A DNA stretch of 6,289 nucleotides from Campylobacteraceae bacterium (GCA_026986085.1 JALSPE010000174.1:1-6289), one strand, 5' to 3'; positions 1 through 5,886 are shown, counted from the stretch's first letter. Notes: generated by a model from the sequence alone, not told the origin. Made by a program: numbers and translations.

Positions 1-338
1 ATGTAGCAAGTAAAACTGGGCTTGGTGAGACAGTTCAAGATACAGGAGATATTAGAAATTTAAAAACCTGTATAGAAGATATGAAACTCACATATACAAC
101 AAGAAGAGTAGAAAACTCTGATAGTATGGCGTGTAATATGTTAAAATGTTTTAGTGTAGATTTAGGAGAGAATGAAAAAGATGGTATTATCAATATCAAA
201 GGAAGTGACACTGCTGATGCAAGTTGCTTTGAAGAGGGTGGAGTATATGACCAAGCCGAGGCTAAAGGTTTGGTCGATGCGCCAGATGATACAAAAGAGT
301 ATAAATTAGATGGAAGAATTAATAGCATTAAATACTAA
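1..338 (+). CDS. C-terminal part of a small cysteine-containing protein, possibly type IV pilin/pseudopilin-like (5' end outside window)
   Basis: The reading frame is open from the first full codon at position 3 to the TAA at 336-338, giving 111 visible residues. The gene therefore starts upstream of the window, and the internal ATG at 81 is not a convincing start because nothing marks it as one. The visible part is hydrophilic and acidic, with four cysteines at visible residues 23, 44, 49 and 75 and no membrane segment. The layout (a 'DIRNLKTCIEDM' stretch followed by 'ACN..KCF', a Gly/Asp-rich turn region and a late 'SCF') resembles the globular C-terminal domain of small prepilin-like proteins in Campylobacterota. 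That is a resemblance from memory; the diagnostic N-terminal cleavage site and hydrophobic helix lie outside the window. It could equally be another secreted disulfide-bonded protein. No terminator hairpin with a T-run follows the stop codon. Confidence 0.5.
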   Translation, partial: VASKTGLGETVQDTGDIRNLKTCIEDMKLTYTTRRVENSDSMACNMLKCFSVDLGENEKDGIINIKGSDTADASCFEEGGVYDQAEAKGLVDAPDDTKEYKLDGRINSIKY

Positions 339-386
339 TAGATATGCAATAAATAGACAGTAAAAACAATTTCAAACAATACAAAC

Positions 387-408
387 GGACACGCGAATTC
401 ATTCGCGT
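387..408 (+). repeat. REP-like hairpin, family A (copy 1)
   Basis: GGAC at 387-390 is followed directly by an 18-nt palindrome: arm ACGCGAA (391-397), loop TTCA (398-401), arm TTCGCGT (402-408). No T-run follows, so it is not an intrinsic terminator. The same family recurs at 704-725 and 5699-5720 on the minus strand. Confidence 0.8.
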
Positions 409-428
409 TTAAATATCAAATAAGTTAC

Positions 429-456
429 AAAGTTAATATTTAGCTAGATTAACTTT
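429..456. repeat. Perfect 9-bp inverted repeat in intergenic DNA
   Basis: Arms AAAGTTAAT (429-437) and ATTAACTTT (448-456) enclose a 10-nt loop that contains the palindrome TAGCTA. It lacks the GGAY tetranucleotide of the REP-like elements. It is followed by TTCC rather than a T-run, so a terminator role is doubtful. It is very AT-rich and may have no function. Confidence 0.4.
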
Positions 457-464
457 CCTCAGAA

Positions 465-554
465 CTTTATTGATTAACTCTAAAAAATCGATGATGGTAG
501 CTTGATTATTACCACACCAATTAATATTCTAAAATTTAAGAGTATTAATCAAAG
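465..554. repeat. Imperfect long inverted repeat
   Basis: TTGATTA (470-476) and ACTCT (477-481) pair with AGAGT (539-543) and TAATCAA (546-552), with a 2-nt AT bulge on the right arm. This gives 12 base pairs enclosing 57 nt. Inside, TGGTA (495-499) can pair with TACCA (510-514). The structure could fold as an RNA or be the remains of a mobile element. Neither a promoter nor a coding frame was recognised here. Confidence 0.3.
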
Positions 555-561
555 TAATAAT

Positions 562-612
562 AACTTAACTTTTACACTTAAATCATCAATATTTTATAAT
601 GCTAGTAAGTTA
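562..612. repeat. Diverged direct repeat, copy 1
   Basis: This 51-nt stretch aligns with 762-809: 41 of 48 aligned positions are identical, with one 3-nt gap (ATA at 589-591 is extra here). Six of the seven differences are transitions. The two copies lie exactly 200 nt apart at their left ends and flank the inverted hairpin pair at 648-725. No reading frame is shared, so this is non-coding duplicated DNA. Confidence 0.65.
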
Positions 613-647
613 AAGATTTTAAGGTAAAATTTATTACTCTTCTTATC

Positions 648-669
648 GGACCCTCGAATTTATTCGAGG
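648..669 (+). repeat. REP-like hairpin, family B (copy 1)
   Basis: GGAC at 648-651 is followed by arm CCTCGAA (652-658), loop TTTA (659-662) and arm TTCGAGG (663-669). The identical 22 nt plus the next three bases (CAA) recur at 5983-6007. The outer stem bases differ from family A but remain paired. It faces the minus-strand copy at 704-725, with 34 nt between them. Confidence 0.85.
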
Positions 670-703
670 CAATAGCCCAAAATTAACTTTTTATCTCAAA
701 TCG

Positions 704-725
704 ACGCGAATTAATTCGCGTGTCC
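704..725 (-). repeat. REP-like hairpin, family A (copy 2)
   Basis: Read on the minus strand, GGAC (725-722) is followed by arm ACGCGAA, loop TTAA and arm TTCGCGT. The 18-nt core is a perfect palindrome. With the plus-strand element at 648-669 it forms an inverted pair with both GGAC tags facing outward, the arrangement called REPIN or BIME in other bacteria. It also forms a wider inverted pair with its own family member at 387-408. Confidence 0.85.
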
Positions 726-761
726 GTATTATTTGATATTTGTTTTATTATTTAGCATAAC

Positions 762-809
762 AATTTAACTTTTTCACTTAAATTGTCATTTTATAGTGCT
801 AATAAGCTA
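762..809. repeat. Diverged direct repeat, copy 2
   Basis: This is the partner of 562-612, 48 nt long with seven mismatches and one 3-nt deletion relative to that copy. It begins 36 nt after the minus-strand hairpin at 704-725. Together the copies bracket the hairpin pair. Confidence 0.65.
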
Positions 810-918
810 TAATCAATATTTGATACAAAAGTTATAATACCTCTTGATATTATATATTAAAATTTTCAAATAACTTATTTATGGGTATTTTAAAAAATAA
901 ATAGTTCTTCTCAAGACA

Positions 919-948
919 TATGACAATTTGACATCAGATGCTGTCATA
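919..948 (-). terminator. Possible hairpin downstream of miaA (weak)
   Basis: TATGACA (919-925) pairs with TGTCATA (942-948) around 16 nt. A second TGACA (929-933) can compete for the same right arm with an 8-nt loop. The structure lies 57 nt past the miaA stop codon in the direction of miaA transcription. The T-rich stretch that would complete a terminator comes only after a further 15-20 nt, so function is uncertain. Confidence 0.3.
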
Positions 949-1004
949 GCACTCTTTACTTTAAAATTTTAGTTAAAATTAGGTGATAATGTTAAAAATA
1001 AATA

Positions 1005-1874
1005 TTACAAAAAATCAGCACAAAGTGTATTTAGTTGGCTTTTATTAAAAGTAACTTGTCTCTTAGCCAACCTCATAGTATTTATAACTATTTTTTGCTC
1101 TAACTCAATTTTGCTTAACTTACCATCAAAATAGTCTAAAACCTCTTTTATGCCAATAGATTTCATAGAGTTTGGCTCTCTTGTGTATCTATGTTCTAAA
1201 TATGCAACTTCATCTATCAAGCCTAACTCTAGCATCTTTTTTGTTCGCTTCTCTACCCTTTCTCTTAGGGTGGTTCTATCTACTTTTATCTCATAAATTT
1301 TTAAATCTGGCTCAACTGCTTTAGCCCTATTCTCTTTAAAGTATTGGCTAGGCTTTAGAGAAGTTGCGTAAAATATCTGATATGCTCTCTCTAATCTATA
1401 TCTATCTCCTTTTGCAATTTTACTCATATACTCTCTGTCAATATTTAACATCTCTTCATAGGCTCTGTCAATATCAACCAAACAATTTGCAACTCTTCTT
1501 TTTATATCACTGCTAATTTTTGGCATCTTGCTAATTCCATCTACTAAAACCTTTAAATAGAAGCTACTTCCACCTACAATTATAAGCTTTTTAGACTCTT
1601 GTTTTGCATAACTCTTAGCCACCTTAAATTCATCTAAAAATCTAATTACATCAAAACTCTCATCTGGATATAACACATCTACTCCAAAGTGTTTAACCTC
1701 TGCTAACTCCTCTTTTGTTGGCTTTGCAGATGCTATATCTATCTCTTTATACACACTCAAAGAGTCCACAGATAAAATTACACCATTATTCTCTTTGGCT
1801 AATTTTAGAGCTAAATCACTCTTTCCACTTGCTGTTGGTCCAACTATTGCTATAATATCATCAATTTTTTTCAT
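1005..1874 (-). CDS. miaA: tRNA dimethylallyltransferase MiaA
   Basis: MiaA transfers a dimethylallyl group from DMAPP to N6 of adenosine 37 in tRNAs that read UNN codons. It works in the cytoplasm, and the product i6A37 is the substrate for later methylthiolation. The 289-residue length fits Campylobacterota MiaA. Visible motifs are the P-loop GPTASGKS (residues 12-19), the DS..VY segment with D37, the 'SAKPTKEE' loop (49-56), GGSSFYL (101-107), 'GDRYRLERAYQI' (156-167), GIKEV (241-245) and the C-terminal AKRQVTF (270-276). The usual Gln of DSxQVY is Ser here. The ATG at 1874 puts the P-loop ten residues in, as normal, but no clear Shine-Dalgarno precedes it. The gene is divergent from the pssA-like operon, with 52 bp between the starts. 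Identification is firm. Confidence 0.96.
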   Translation of the reverse strand: MKKIDDIIAIVGPTASGKSDLALKLAKENNGVILSVDSLSVYKEIDIASAKPTKEELAEVKHFGVDVLYPDESFDVIRFLDEFKVAKSYAKQESKKLIIVGGSSFYLKVLVDGISKMPKISSDIKRRVANCLVDIDRAYEEMLNIDREYMSKIAKGDRYRLERAYQIFYATSLKPSQYFKENRAKAVEPDLKIYEIKVDRTTLRERVEKRTKKMLELGLIDEVAYLEHRYTREPNSMKSIGIKEVLDYFDGKLSKIELEQKIVINTMRLAKRQVTFNKSQLNTLCADFL

Positions 1875-1904
1875 ACTGTAATGATATCATAAATCCAAAT
1901 AGGG

Positions 1905-1922
1905 TAAAATTATAAAAAGGAG
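1905..1922 (+). promoter_or_regulatory. -10 box and ribosome binding site of the pssA-mqnP-ung operon
   Basis: TAAAAT at 1905-1910 is a plausible -10 box. AAGGAG at 1917-1922 is a strong Shine-Dalgarno lying 4 nt before the ATG at 1927, so the start codon is well supported. Transcription from this -10 would begin around 1917, leaving a very short leader, so the true start site may differ slightly. Confidence 0.5.
1909..1914 (-). promoter_or_regulatory. Putative -10 box of the miaA promoter
   Basis: Minus-strand TATAAT (1914-1909) would start transcription near 1902 and give a leader of roughly 28 nt. It overlaps the TAAAAT box of the opposite promoter by two bases. A second minus-strand candidate, TATGAT at 1891-1886 within the palindrome ATGATATCAT (1881-1890), would give an almost leaderless message. 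No -35 box is evident, which is usual for sigma-70 promoters in this group. Confidence 0.45.
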
Positions 1923-1926
1923 TTTT

Positions 1927-2481
1927 ATGAATCTATATGATGCAAATAACCGTTTTAATCTTGCGAATATTGTAACATTCTCTAATGTTGCTCTAGGCGT
2001 AACAGCTCTCTATTTTGTTACCCAAAAAGAGTTTTTAGTAGCTATAATCTTAGCGTGGATAGCAGGAGGTTTAGATATTTTAGATGGGAAAATTGCTAGA
2101 AAATATAACCTTTCAAACGAATTTGGAGTTCAGTTAGATAGCTTTGCAGACTTTTTAAGTTTTGTTATAATGCCTGCATTTTTGCTATTTTACTCTTTAA
2201 ACTTTAGTAACAATTTTACAAAATTTATTGTTGGCATAATCTTTATATACTACATAATTAGTGGACTTCGTCGCCTTGTAGAGTTTAACTTAAAAACAGA
2301 TGCAGGTAGTGTAGATAAATTTTTTACAGGTGTTCCAACACCTCTTGGTGCAATATTACTTTGGATTTTATATCTAATTAGCCACACATTTGGCTTAATT
2401 ACATCACCAATTATAATAGCCTCACTTGTAGCAACAATTGCTTGGAGCTTAAACTCAAAAATAAGAGTGCCACACCCATAA
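1927..2481 (+). CDS. pssA: CDP-alcohol phosphatidyltransferase, probably CDP-diacylglycerol-serine O-phosphatidyltransferase
   Basis: This integral membrane enzyme replaces CMP on a CDP-linked lipid with an alcohol; for the PssA type the acceptor is serine, giving phosphatidylserine for phosphatidylethanolamine synthesis. The family signature DGxxARx8GxxxDxxxD is complete: D53 G54, A57 R58, G67, D71 and D75, with the extra upstream Asp at D50. Further on, 'RRLVEFN' and 'FFTGVPTPLGA' match the RFN...F.GLP.P pattern of class II phosphatidylserine synthases. This favours PssA over phosphatidylglycerophosphate synthase. About five to six hydrophobic segments are visible. At 184 residues it is shorter than the roughly 240-residue PssA of Helicobacter and Campylobacter, lacking a C-terminal extension, so the alcohol substrate remains an inference. 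It is the first gene of the operon, and its stop overlaps the start of mqnP (TAATG). Confidence 0.82.
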   Translation: MNLYDANNRFNLANIVTFSNVALGVTALYFVTQKEFLVAIILAWIAGGLDILDGKIARKYNLSNEFGVQLDSFADFLSFVIMPAFLLFYSLNFSNNFTKFIVGIIFIYYIISGLRRLVEFNLKTDAGSVDKFFTGVPTPLGAILLWILYLISHTFGLITSPIIIASLVATIAWSLNSKIRVPHP

Positions 2482-3341
2482 TGAGTATAAAACAAAAATT
2501 AAAAAACTTTAAAGAACTTGTAATGTTTGAGCATACTATCTTCTCTATGCCATTTATATTTTTGGCAATGGTAGTAGCAGCAGACGGCTGGTTTGGCTTT
2601 AAGTTACTTTTGTTAGGAGCTCTAGCAGCAATTACTGCAAGAAACTTTGCAATGGGTGTAAATAGATACCTAGACCGCGATATAGATGCTCTAAACCCCC
2701 GAACAAAAAGCAGACCCTCAGTAGATGGTAGAGTAAGCACAAATGAGATGCTTATATTTATTGCCCTAAATGCTATAGGCTTTATTTTGGTAGCCTTTTT
2801 CATAAACTCTTTGGCACTTAAATTATCTATTCCTATTCTTTTAATACTGGGTGCTTATACCCTTTTTAAACGCTTTAGCTCTCTTGCACATATAGTCTTA
2901 GGTATCTCTTTAGGCTTAGCCCCAATAGCAGGAGCAATAGCAGTTTTAAACCACATTCCAAACTGGGTTTTACCTCTTAGCCTTGGGGTAGTATTTTGGG
3001 TAGCAGGGTTCGACCTTTTATACTCTTTACAAGATATAGAGTTTGATAAAAAGAACAATCTACACTCAATACCATCAAAATTTGGGGCAAAAAATACACT
3101 TTTAATTGCCCTAATATTCCATACTATAACTATAATTAGCTGGTATATATTTGTAAAAATGGCAAACCTACACACTCTAGGATATGTAGCTGTAGCTCTA
3201 TCTGCCTTAATGTTAGGTTACGAACACTATCTTGTAAGAAAAGATTTTACAAAAATAGATAGAGCCTTCTTTACAGTAAATGGCTATTTAGGTTTTATAT
3301 TTTTTATACTAATTACAGCAGATATAGCAATATGGAACTAA
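2481..3341 (+). CDS. mqnP: UbiA-family menaquinone biosynthesis prenyltransferase MqnP
   Basis: MqnP attaches the polyprenyl tail to the naphthoate head group in the futalosine route to menaquinone, at the inner membrane. From the ATG at 2481 the protein has 286 residues, normal for UbiA enzymes, with about eight or nine hydrophobic segments. The first Asp-rich motif is NRYLDRDID (N61, D65, D69), followed by 'NPRTKSRP'. The second is 'DLLYSLQDIEFD' (D178, D184, D188), followed by 'HSIPSKFG'. The NPRT and HSIP.KFG flanks and the 'FEHTIFSMPF' start are typical of the MqnP/UbiA-like subfamily rather than of proteobacterial ubiquinone UbiA. The frame extends upstream to 2442 inside pssA, but the ATG in TAATG matches the family N-terminus, so translational coupling is likely. 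The gene overlaps the next one by 10 nt. Confidence 0.92.
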   Translation: MSIKQKLKNFKELVMFEHTIFSMPFIFLAMVVAADGWFGFKLLLLGALAAITARNFAMGVNRYLDRDIDALNPRTKSRPSVDGRVSTNEMLIFIALNAIGFILVAFFINSLALKLSIPILLILGAYTLFKRFSSLAHIVLGISLGLAPIAGAIAVLNHIPNWVLPLSLGVVFWVAGFDLLYSLQDIEFDKKNNLHSIPSKFGAKNTLLIALIFHTITIISWYIFVKMANLHTLGYVAVALSALMLGYEHYLVRKDFTKIDRAFFTVNGYLGFIFFILITADIAIWN

Positions 3342-4066
3342 ATAGTTTAATAAAAAGCACAACCCACCCAAGTTGGCACTCATTGCTAATTAATGCAGCA
3401 AATAAGCTAGATAAAGAGTATATAGAGTTTATAGAAAATGGCAACTATCTACCAACAAACAACCGCCTTTTTAACGCCTTTAGGGATATACCAAAGAGTA
3501 GCGTTAAATATATTCTATTTGGGCAAGACCCATATCCAAGAGAGCAAAGCGCTATTGGTGTTGCTTTTATAGATGGCTCTGTAGAGAATATTTTTACAGA
3601 TAGTGGGTTAAGTAAAGAGGTAAATAGAGCAACCAGCCTTAGAAACTTTATAAAGATGGCTCTTGTAGCATCAAACAGGTTAAAAGGCAACAATACAACA
3701 AAAGATGCACTAAAAAACCTAAAAAAAGATGACCTTATAGACTCTATATACCAACTAAAAAGTAATTTTGAAAAGAGTGGCGTTTTACTTCTAAATGCAT
3801 CTTTAATCTATACAGAGAAAAAAAGCTCATCTTATCATGCAAAAAAGTGGCAACCATTTATAAAAGAGCTTTTAGATAATCTAAATAGCGATATAGAGTT
3901 AATTCTATTTGGAAATTTTGCCAAAGATATCAAAAAAAAGCTCAATCCAAAACAGAAAACTATAGAGCTTGAACACCCATACAACATATCATTTATAACA
4001 AACCCAAAAGCCTTAAAACTATTTGGAGATATGAATCTACTTTTTCCACACTATTGTATGATATAA
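3332..4066 (+). CDS. ung: Uracil-DNA glycosylase superfamily protein with variant active-site motifs
   Basis: Uracil-DNA glycosylase removes uracil from DNA and starts base-excision repair in the cytoplasm. The 244 residues carry the family-1 landmarks in order: GQDPYP (64-69; catalytic-water Asp D66, Tyr Y68), F79 at the uracil-stacking position, LLLNASL (152-158; N155 the likely uracil-reading Asn), 'LFGNFAKD' (192-199), and HPYNIS (215-220) in place of HPSPLS. Two motif positions deviate: the His of GQDPYH is Pro69, and the second loop lacks the SPL segment. A 'LSKEVNRATSLRNFIKM' block (93-109) is not part of canonical Ung. It is therefore a divergent branch, and the gene symbol is tentative. 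The start at 3332 lies inside the 3' end of mqnP (10-nt overlap) with no visible ribosome binding site, suggesting coupled translation. Its stop codon lies within the next gene's -10 box. Confidence 0.85.
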   Translation: MELNSLIKSTTHPSWHSLLINAANKLDKEYIEFIENGNYLPTNNRLFNAFRDIPKSSVKYILFGQDPYPREQSAIGVAFIDGSVENIFTDSGLSKEVNRATSLRNFIKMALVASNRLKGNNTTKDALKNLKKDDLIDSIYQLKSNFEKSGVLLLNASLIYTEKKSSSYHAKKWQPFIKELLDNLNSDIELILFGNFAKDIKKKLNPKQKTIELEHPYNISFITNPKALKLFGDMNLLFPHYCMI

Positions 4067-4079
4067 TTAGAAAAAAGGA
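4059..4079 (+). promoter_or_regulatory. Extended -10 promoter and ribosome binding site of the small lipoprotein gene
   Basis: TGATATAAT (4059-4067) is a perfect extended -10 element, and its TATAAT contains the ung stop codon. AAGGA (4075-4079) lies 5 nt before the ATG at 4085 and fixes the start. The gene can thus be transcribed apart from the upstream operon. Confidence 0.6.
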
Positions 4080-4084
4080 TAACT

Positions 4085-4573
4085 ATGAAAAAAATATCAT
4101 ATATCATAACTACCCTAACTATACTGTTGCTATTTACAAATTGCAACAGTAGCAAACAAGATAACAATAAAACAGTTCACAAAAGCGAACAAAAAGTATC
4201 AAATAGTGGATTCCAAAGAGTAGAAGAGCAAAAAACCAAGCCAGTAATTCTAAAGAGTCGCAAAAAAATAGAAGAGGATAAAGATGAGTTAAAAATACTT
4301 AATAAAATGGGTATCGATAAAACAAATGACGGAAAAATAGTAATAGAGCCCAAAAAGACAAAAGAGTTTTTAAATAGCATAACAAAGGTATTTGAATCAG
4401 AAGCAAAAAAGATAAAAGATAAAAACAAAGACCTAAAAGCAGAAGATTTAGGTATTCAGATGAGTAAAGATAAAATTATAATAAACCCAAAAAAGACAGA
4501 AGATTTTTTAGATAACCTAAGTAAAGATTTAGAAAATATAGCCAATGAGTTAGATAAAACTATAAAAGAGTAG
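4085..4573 (+). CDS. Small charged lipoprotein with an internal repeat, function unknown
   Basis: I do not recognise a named family. The 162-residue product begins with a lysine pair and a hydrophobic stretch (residues 5-18) ending in FTNC, so C20 is the likely lipidated cysteine. Asn at -1 is unusual for a lipobox, so lipidation is probable rather than certain. Residues 21-70 are polar, Lys/Glu/Asn-rich and likely disordered. The C-terminal half holds two copies of a roughly 35-residue unit, 76-110 and 123-156, each beginning with GI, then a charged turn, a short strand (KIVIEP or KIIINP), KKT..FL and a charged helix. This suggests a duplicated strand-helix unit exposed in the periplasm or on the cell surface. 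The gene lies 18 nt after ung but has its own promoter, so a shared role with ung is unlikely. Confidence 0.75.
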   Translation: MKKISYIITTLTILLLFTNCNSSKQDNNKTVHKSEQKVSNSGFQRVEEQKTKPVILKSRKKIEEDKDELKILNKMGIDKTNDGKIVIEPKKTKEFLNSITKVFESEAKKIKDKNKDLKAEDLGIQMSKDKIIINPKKTEDFLDNLSKDLENIANELDKTIKE

Positions 4574-4605
4574 CCACTCTCTAATGGCTAATTCTTATAC
4601 TTTTT
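4571..4605 (+). terminator. Probable intrinsic terminator after the small lipoprotein gene
   Basis: TAGCCA (4571-4576, which includes the stop codon) pairs with TGGCTA (4585-4590) around an 8-nt loop. T-rich sequence follows, ending in TTTTT at 4601-4605. The stem is short and the T-run is interrupted, so termination may be partial. Confidence 0.5.
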
Positions 4606-4608
4606 AGA

Positions 4609-4640
4609 TATAATTCCATAAAATAACTACATTAAATGGA
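4609..4640 (+). promoter_or_regulatory. Promoter and ribosome binding site of the phospholipase D-like lipoprotein gene
   Basis: TATAAT at 4609-4614 follows the terminator directly and would start transcription near 4621. TGGA at 4637-4640 lies 7 nt before the ATG at 4648 and could serve as a weak ribosome binding site. This favours that start over the in-frame ATG at 4636, which has none. Confidence 0.5.
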
Positions 4641-4647
4641 ATTAATA

Positions 4648-5682
4648 ATGAAATATATCTTTTTAGCCCTACTAATAATTGCTTCAACAGCTTGTAACAG
4701 CACTTCAAAACCAAGCAGTAATAACCACAATACTCAAATAGAAAAAGGGAATATTAACTCTAGTAGTCAAACTTCTATAAATATCTACTTCTCCAAGCAA
4801 AAAGGCAACTATCAAGGAGGAGTTGATGAAAAGATAATAGACTCTATAAATAACGCTAAAAAATCTATATATTTAGCAATTTATGAATTAACAAATAGAA
4901 AAATAACACAAGCCTTAATAGATGCAAACAACAGAGGTGTAGAGCTAGAGATTATTACAGATGACCAAACACTTAAAAGTAGCACAGAGTTTAAAAAACT
5001 TTCAAATAGTGGAATAGAGATATATACCGATAGCGATAAATACTCTCTAATGCACAATAAGTTTTTAATTATAGATAATAAAAAAGTCTGGAGTGGCTCT
5101 GGCAACTACACATACTACTCTTTCTATAGAAATTATGAAAACTATATAGAAATAGATAATCAAAAAATTGCAAACGCCTACTACAACGAATTTATAGAGC
5201 TATTAAACAATGAAAAAGTAGCTAAATGCTCAACAATTAACTACACAACCCTATGCTTCTCACCCGAAGATGATATTGAAAAAAAGTTAATAAATTTAAT
5301 AAATGAAGCAAAAAGCGAAATAGATATTGCAATCTTTAGCTTTACAAGTAAACCAATATCAAATGCCCTTGTAGAGGCAAAAAAGAGAGGCATAAATATA
5401 AAAGTGGTCATAGATAAAGATTGGAGTAATCAAAACAGTAAATACTCTGTTGCCAAATTTTTAAGTGATAACAATATAGATATAAGAGTAGATGGTGGAA
5501 GCTTTAAACTCCATGATAAATTTATGATTATAGACAAAAAAGTAGTAGCTTCAGGCTCTTTTAACTACACAGCAAAAGCCAATAACAAAAATAGAGAAAA
5601 TGAACTTATTTTCAAAAATAGCCAAATTACCAATAGATATCTAATAGAGTTTAATAAGATATATAGCCAAGCAAGTAACTAA
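4648..5682 (+). CDS. Exported two-domain phospholipase D-like (HKD) lipoprotein, possible nuclease or lipid hydrolase
   Basis: PLD-superfamily enzymes cleave phosphodiester bonds through a covalent His intermediate; single-domain bacterial members such as Nuc are DNases. From the ATG at 4648 the product has 344 residues. It has a lipoprotein signal (residues 1-15, then C16 in STAC), a polar linker to about residue 43, and two PLD domains. HKD motif 1 is H136, K138 and D143, followed by SGSGNYT (149-155). Motif 2 is H289, K291 and D296, followed by SGSFNYT (302-308). Each is trailed by a Glu-Asn pair (E164 N165 and E317 N318). Both catalytic sites look intact and together can form one active centre. 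C194 and C203 between the domains could form a disulfide. Its site is the periplasm or outer membrane. Sequence alone does not decide between DNA, RNA and phospholipid as substrate. An alternative start at 4636 would add four residues. Confidence 0.88.
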   Translation: MKYIFLALLIIASTACNSTSKPSSNNHNTQIEKGNINSSSQTSINIYFSKQKGNYQGGVDEKIIDSINNAKKSIYLAIYELTNRKITQALIDANNRGVELEIITDDQTLKSSTEFKKLSNSGIEIYTDSDKYSLMHNKFLIIDNKKVWSGSGNYTYYSFYRNYENYIEIDNQKIANAYYNEFIELLNNEKVAKCSTINYTTLCFSPEDDIEKKLINLINEAKSEIDIAIFSFTSKPISNALVEAKKRGINIKVVIDKDWSNQNSKYSVAKFLSDNNIDIRVDGGSFKLHDKFMIIDKKVVASGSFNYTAKANNKNRENELIFKNSQITNRYLIEFNKIYSQASN

Positions 5683-5698
5683 TAAAAATAGCTATAAA

Positions 5699-5720
5699 AC
5701 GCGAATAAATTCGCGTGTCC
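5699..5720 (-). repeat. REP-like hairpin, family A (copy 3)
   Basis: On the minus strand, GGAC (5720-5717) precedes arm ACGCGAA, loop TTTA and arm TTCGCGT. It lies 16 nt after the stop codon of the PLD-like gene. No T-run follows on the plus strand, so it is not a standard terminator, although it may protect the 3' end of that message as REP hairpins do in other bacteria (inference). Confidence 0.85.
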
Positions 5721-5799
5721 ACTACTTGAGGTTAAAACTATTGTCCATATCTTTCTAGGCATCTTCAATTTACACATTGCCATTTATTGTAATATAATT

Positions 5800-5821
5800 G
5801 GATGTAAGCCTTTAGGCTTAC
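5800..5821 (+). repeat. REP-like hairpin, family C (copy 1)
   Basis: GGAT (5800-5803) is followed by arm GTAAGCC (5804-5810), loop TTTA (5811-5814) and arm GGCTTAC (5815-5821). It has the same 4+7+4+7 geometry as families A and B but a wholly different stem. TTGGAT before it and CTAGAA after it match the flanks of the minus-strand element at 5887-5908. Confidence 0.7.
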
Positions 5822-5886
5822 CTAGAATTAGGTAAAATTAAATCTTAATATAAATATTTATCTTGTAAATGTAGATAAACTTTTAG

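Noticed and set aside
35..328. Minus-strand frame opposite the pilin-like fragment
   Set aside because: It is a low-complexity Ser/Leu/Phe-rich shadow of the plus-strand frame, which is open to the window edge and has more natural composition.
411..741. 13-nt inverted match AAATATCAAATAA (411-423) with 729-741, next to two family A hairpins
   Set aside because: It lies on the wrong side of the second hairpin to be part of a longer inverted unit, and such AT-only matches are expected in this region.
962..971. TAAAATTTTA palindrome as a terminator of miaA
   Set aside because: Pure A/T palindromes of this length are common here and give no stable stem.
1881..1896. TTGGAT on the minus strand next to the palindrome ATGATATCAT, as a possible eighth REP-like element
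   Set aside because: The palindrome is 10 nt without the 7+4+7 geometry or a TTTA-type loop, and it sits in the miaA promoter region.
2442..2480. Upstream extension of the mqnP frame inside pssA
   Set aside because: The added 13 residues do not match the family N-terminus, and the TAATG junction at 2479-2483 gives a natural coupled start.
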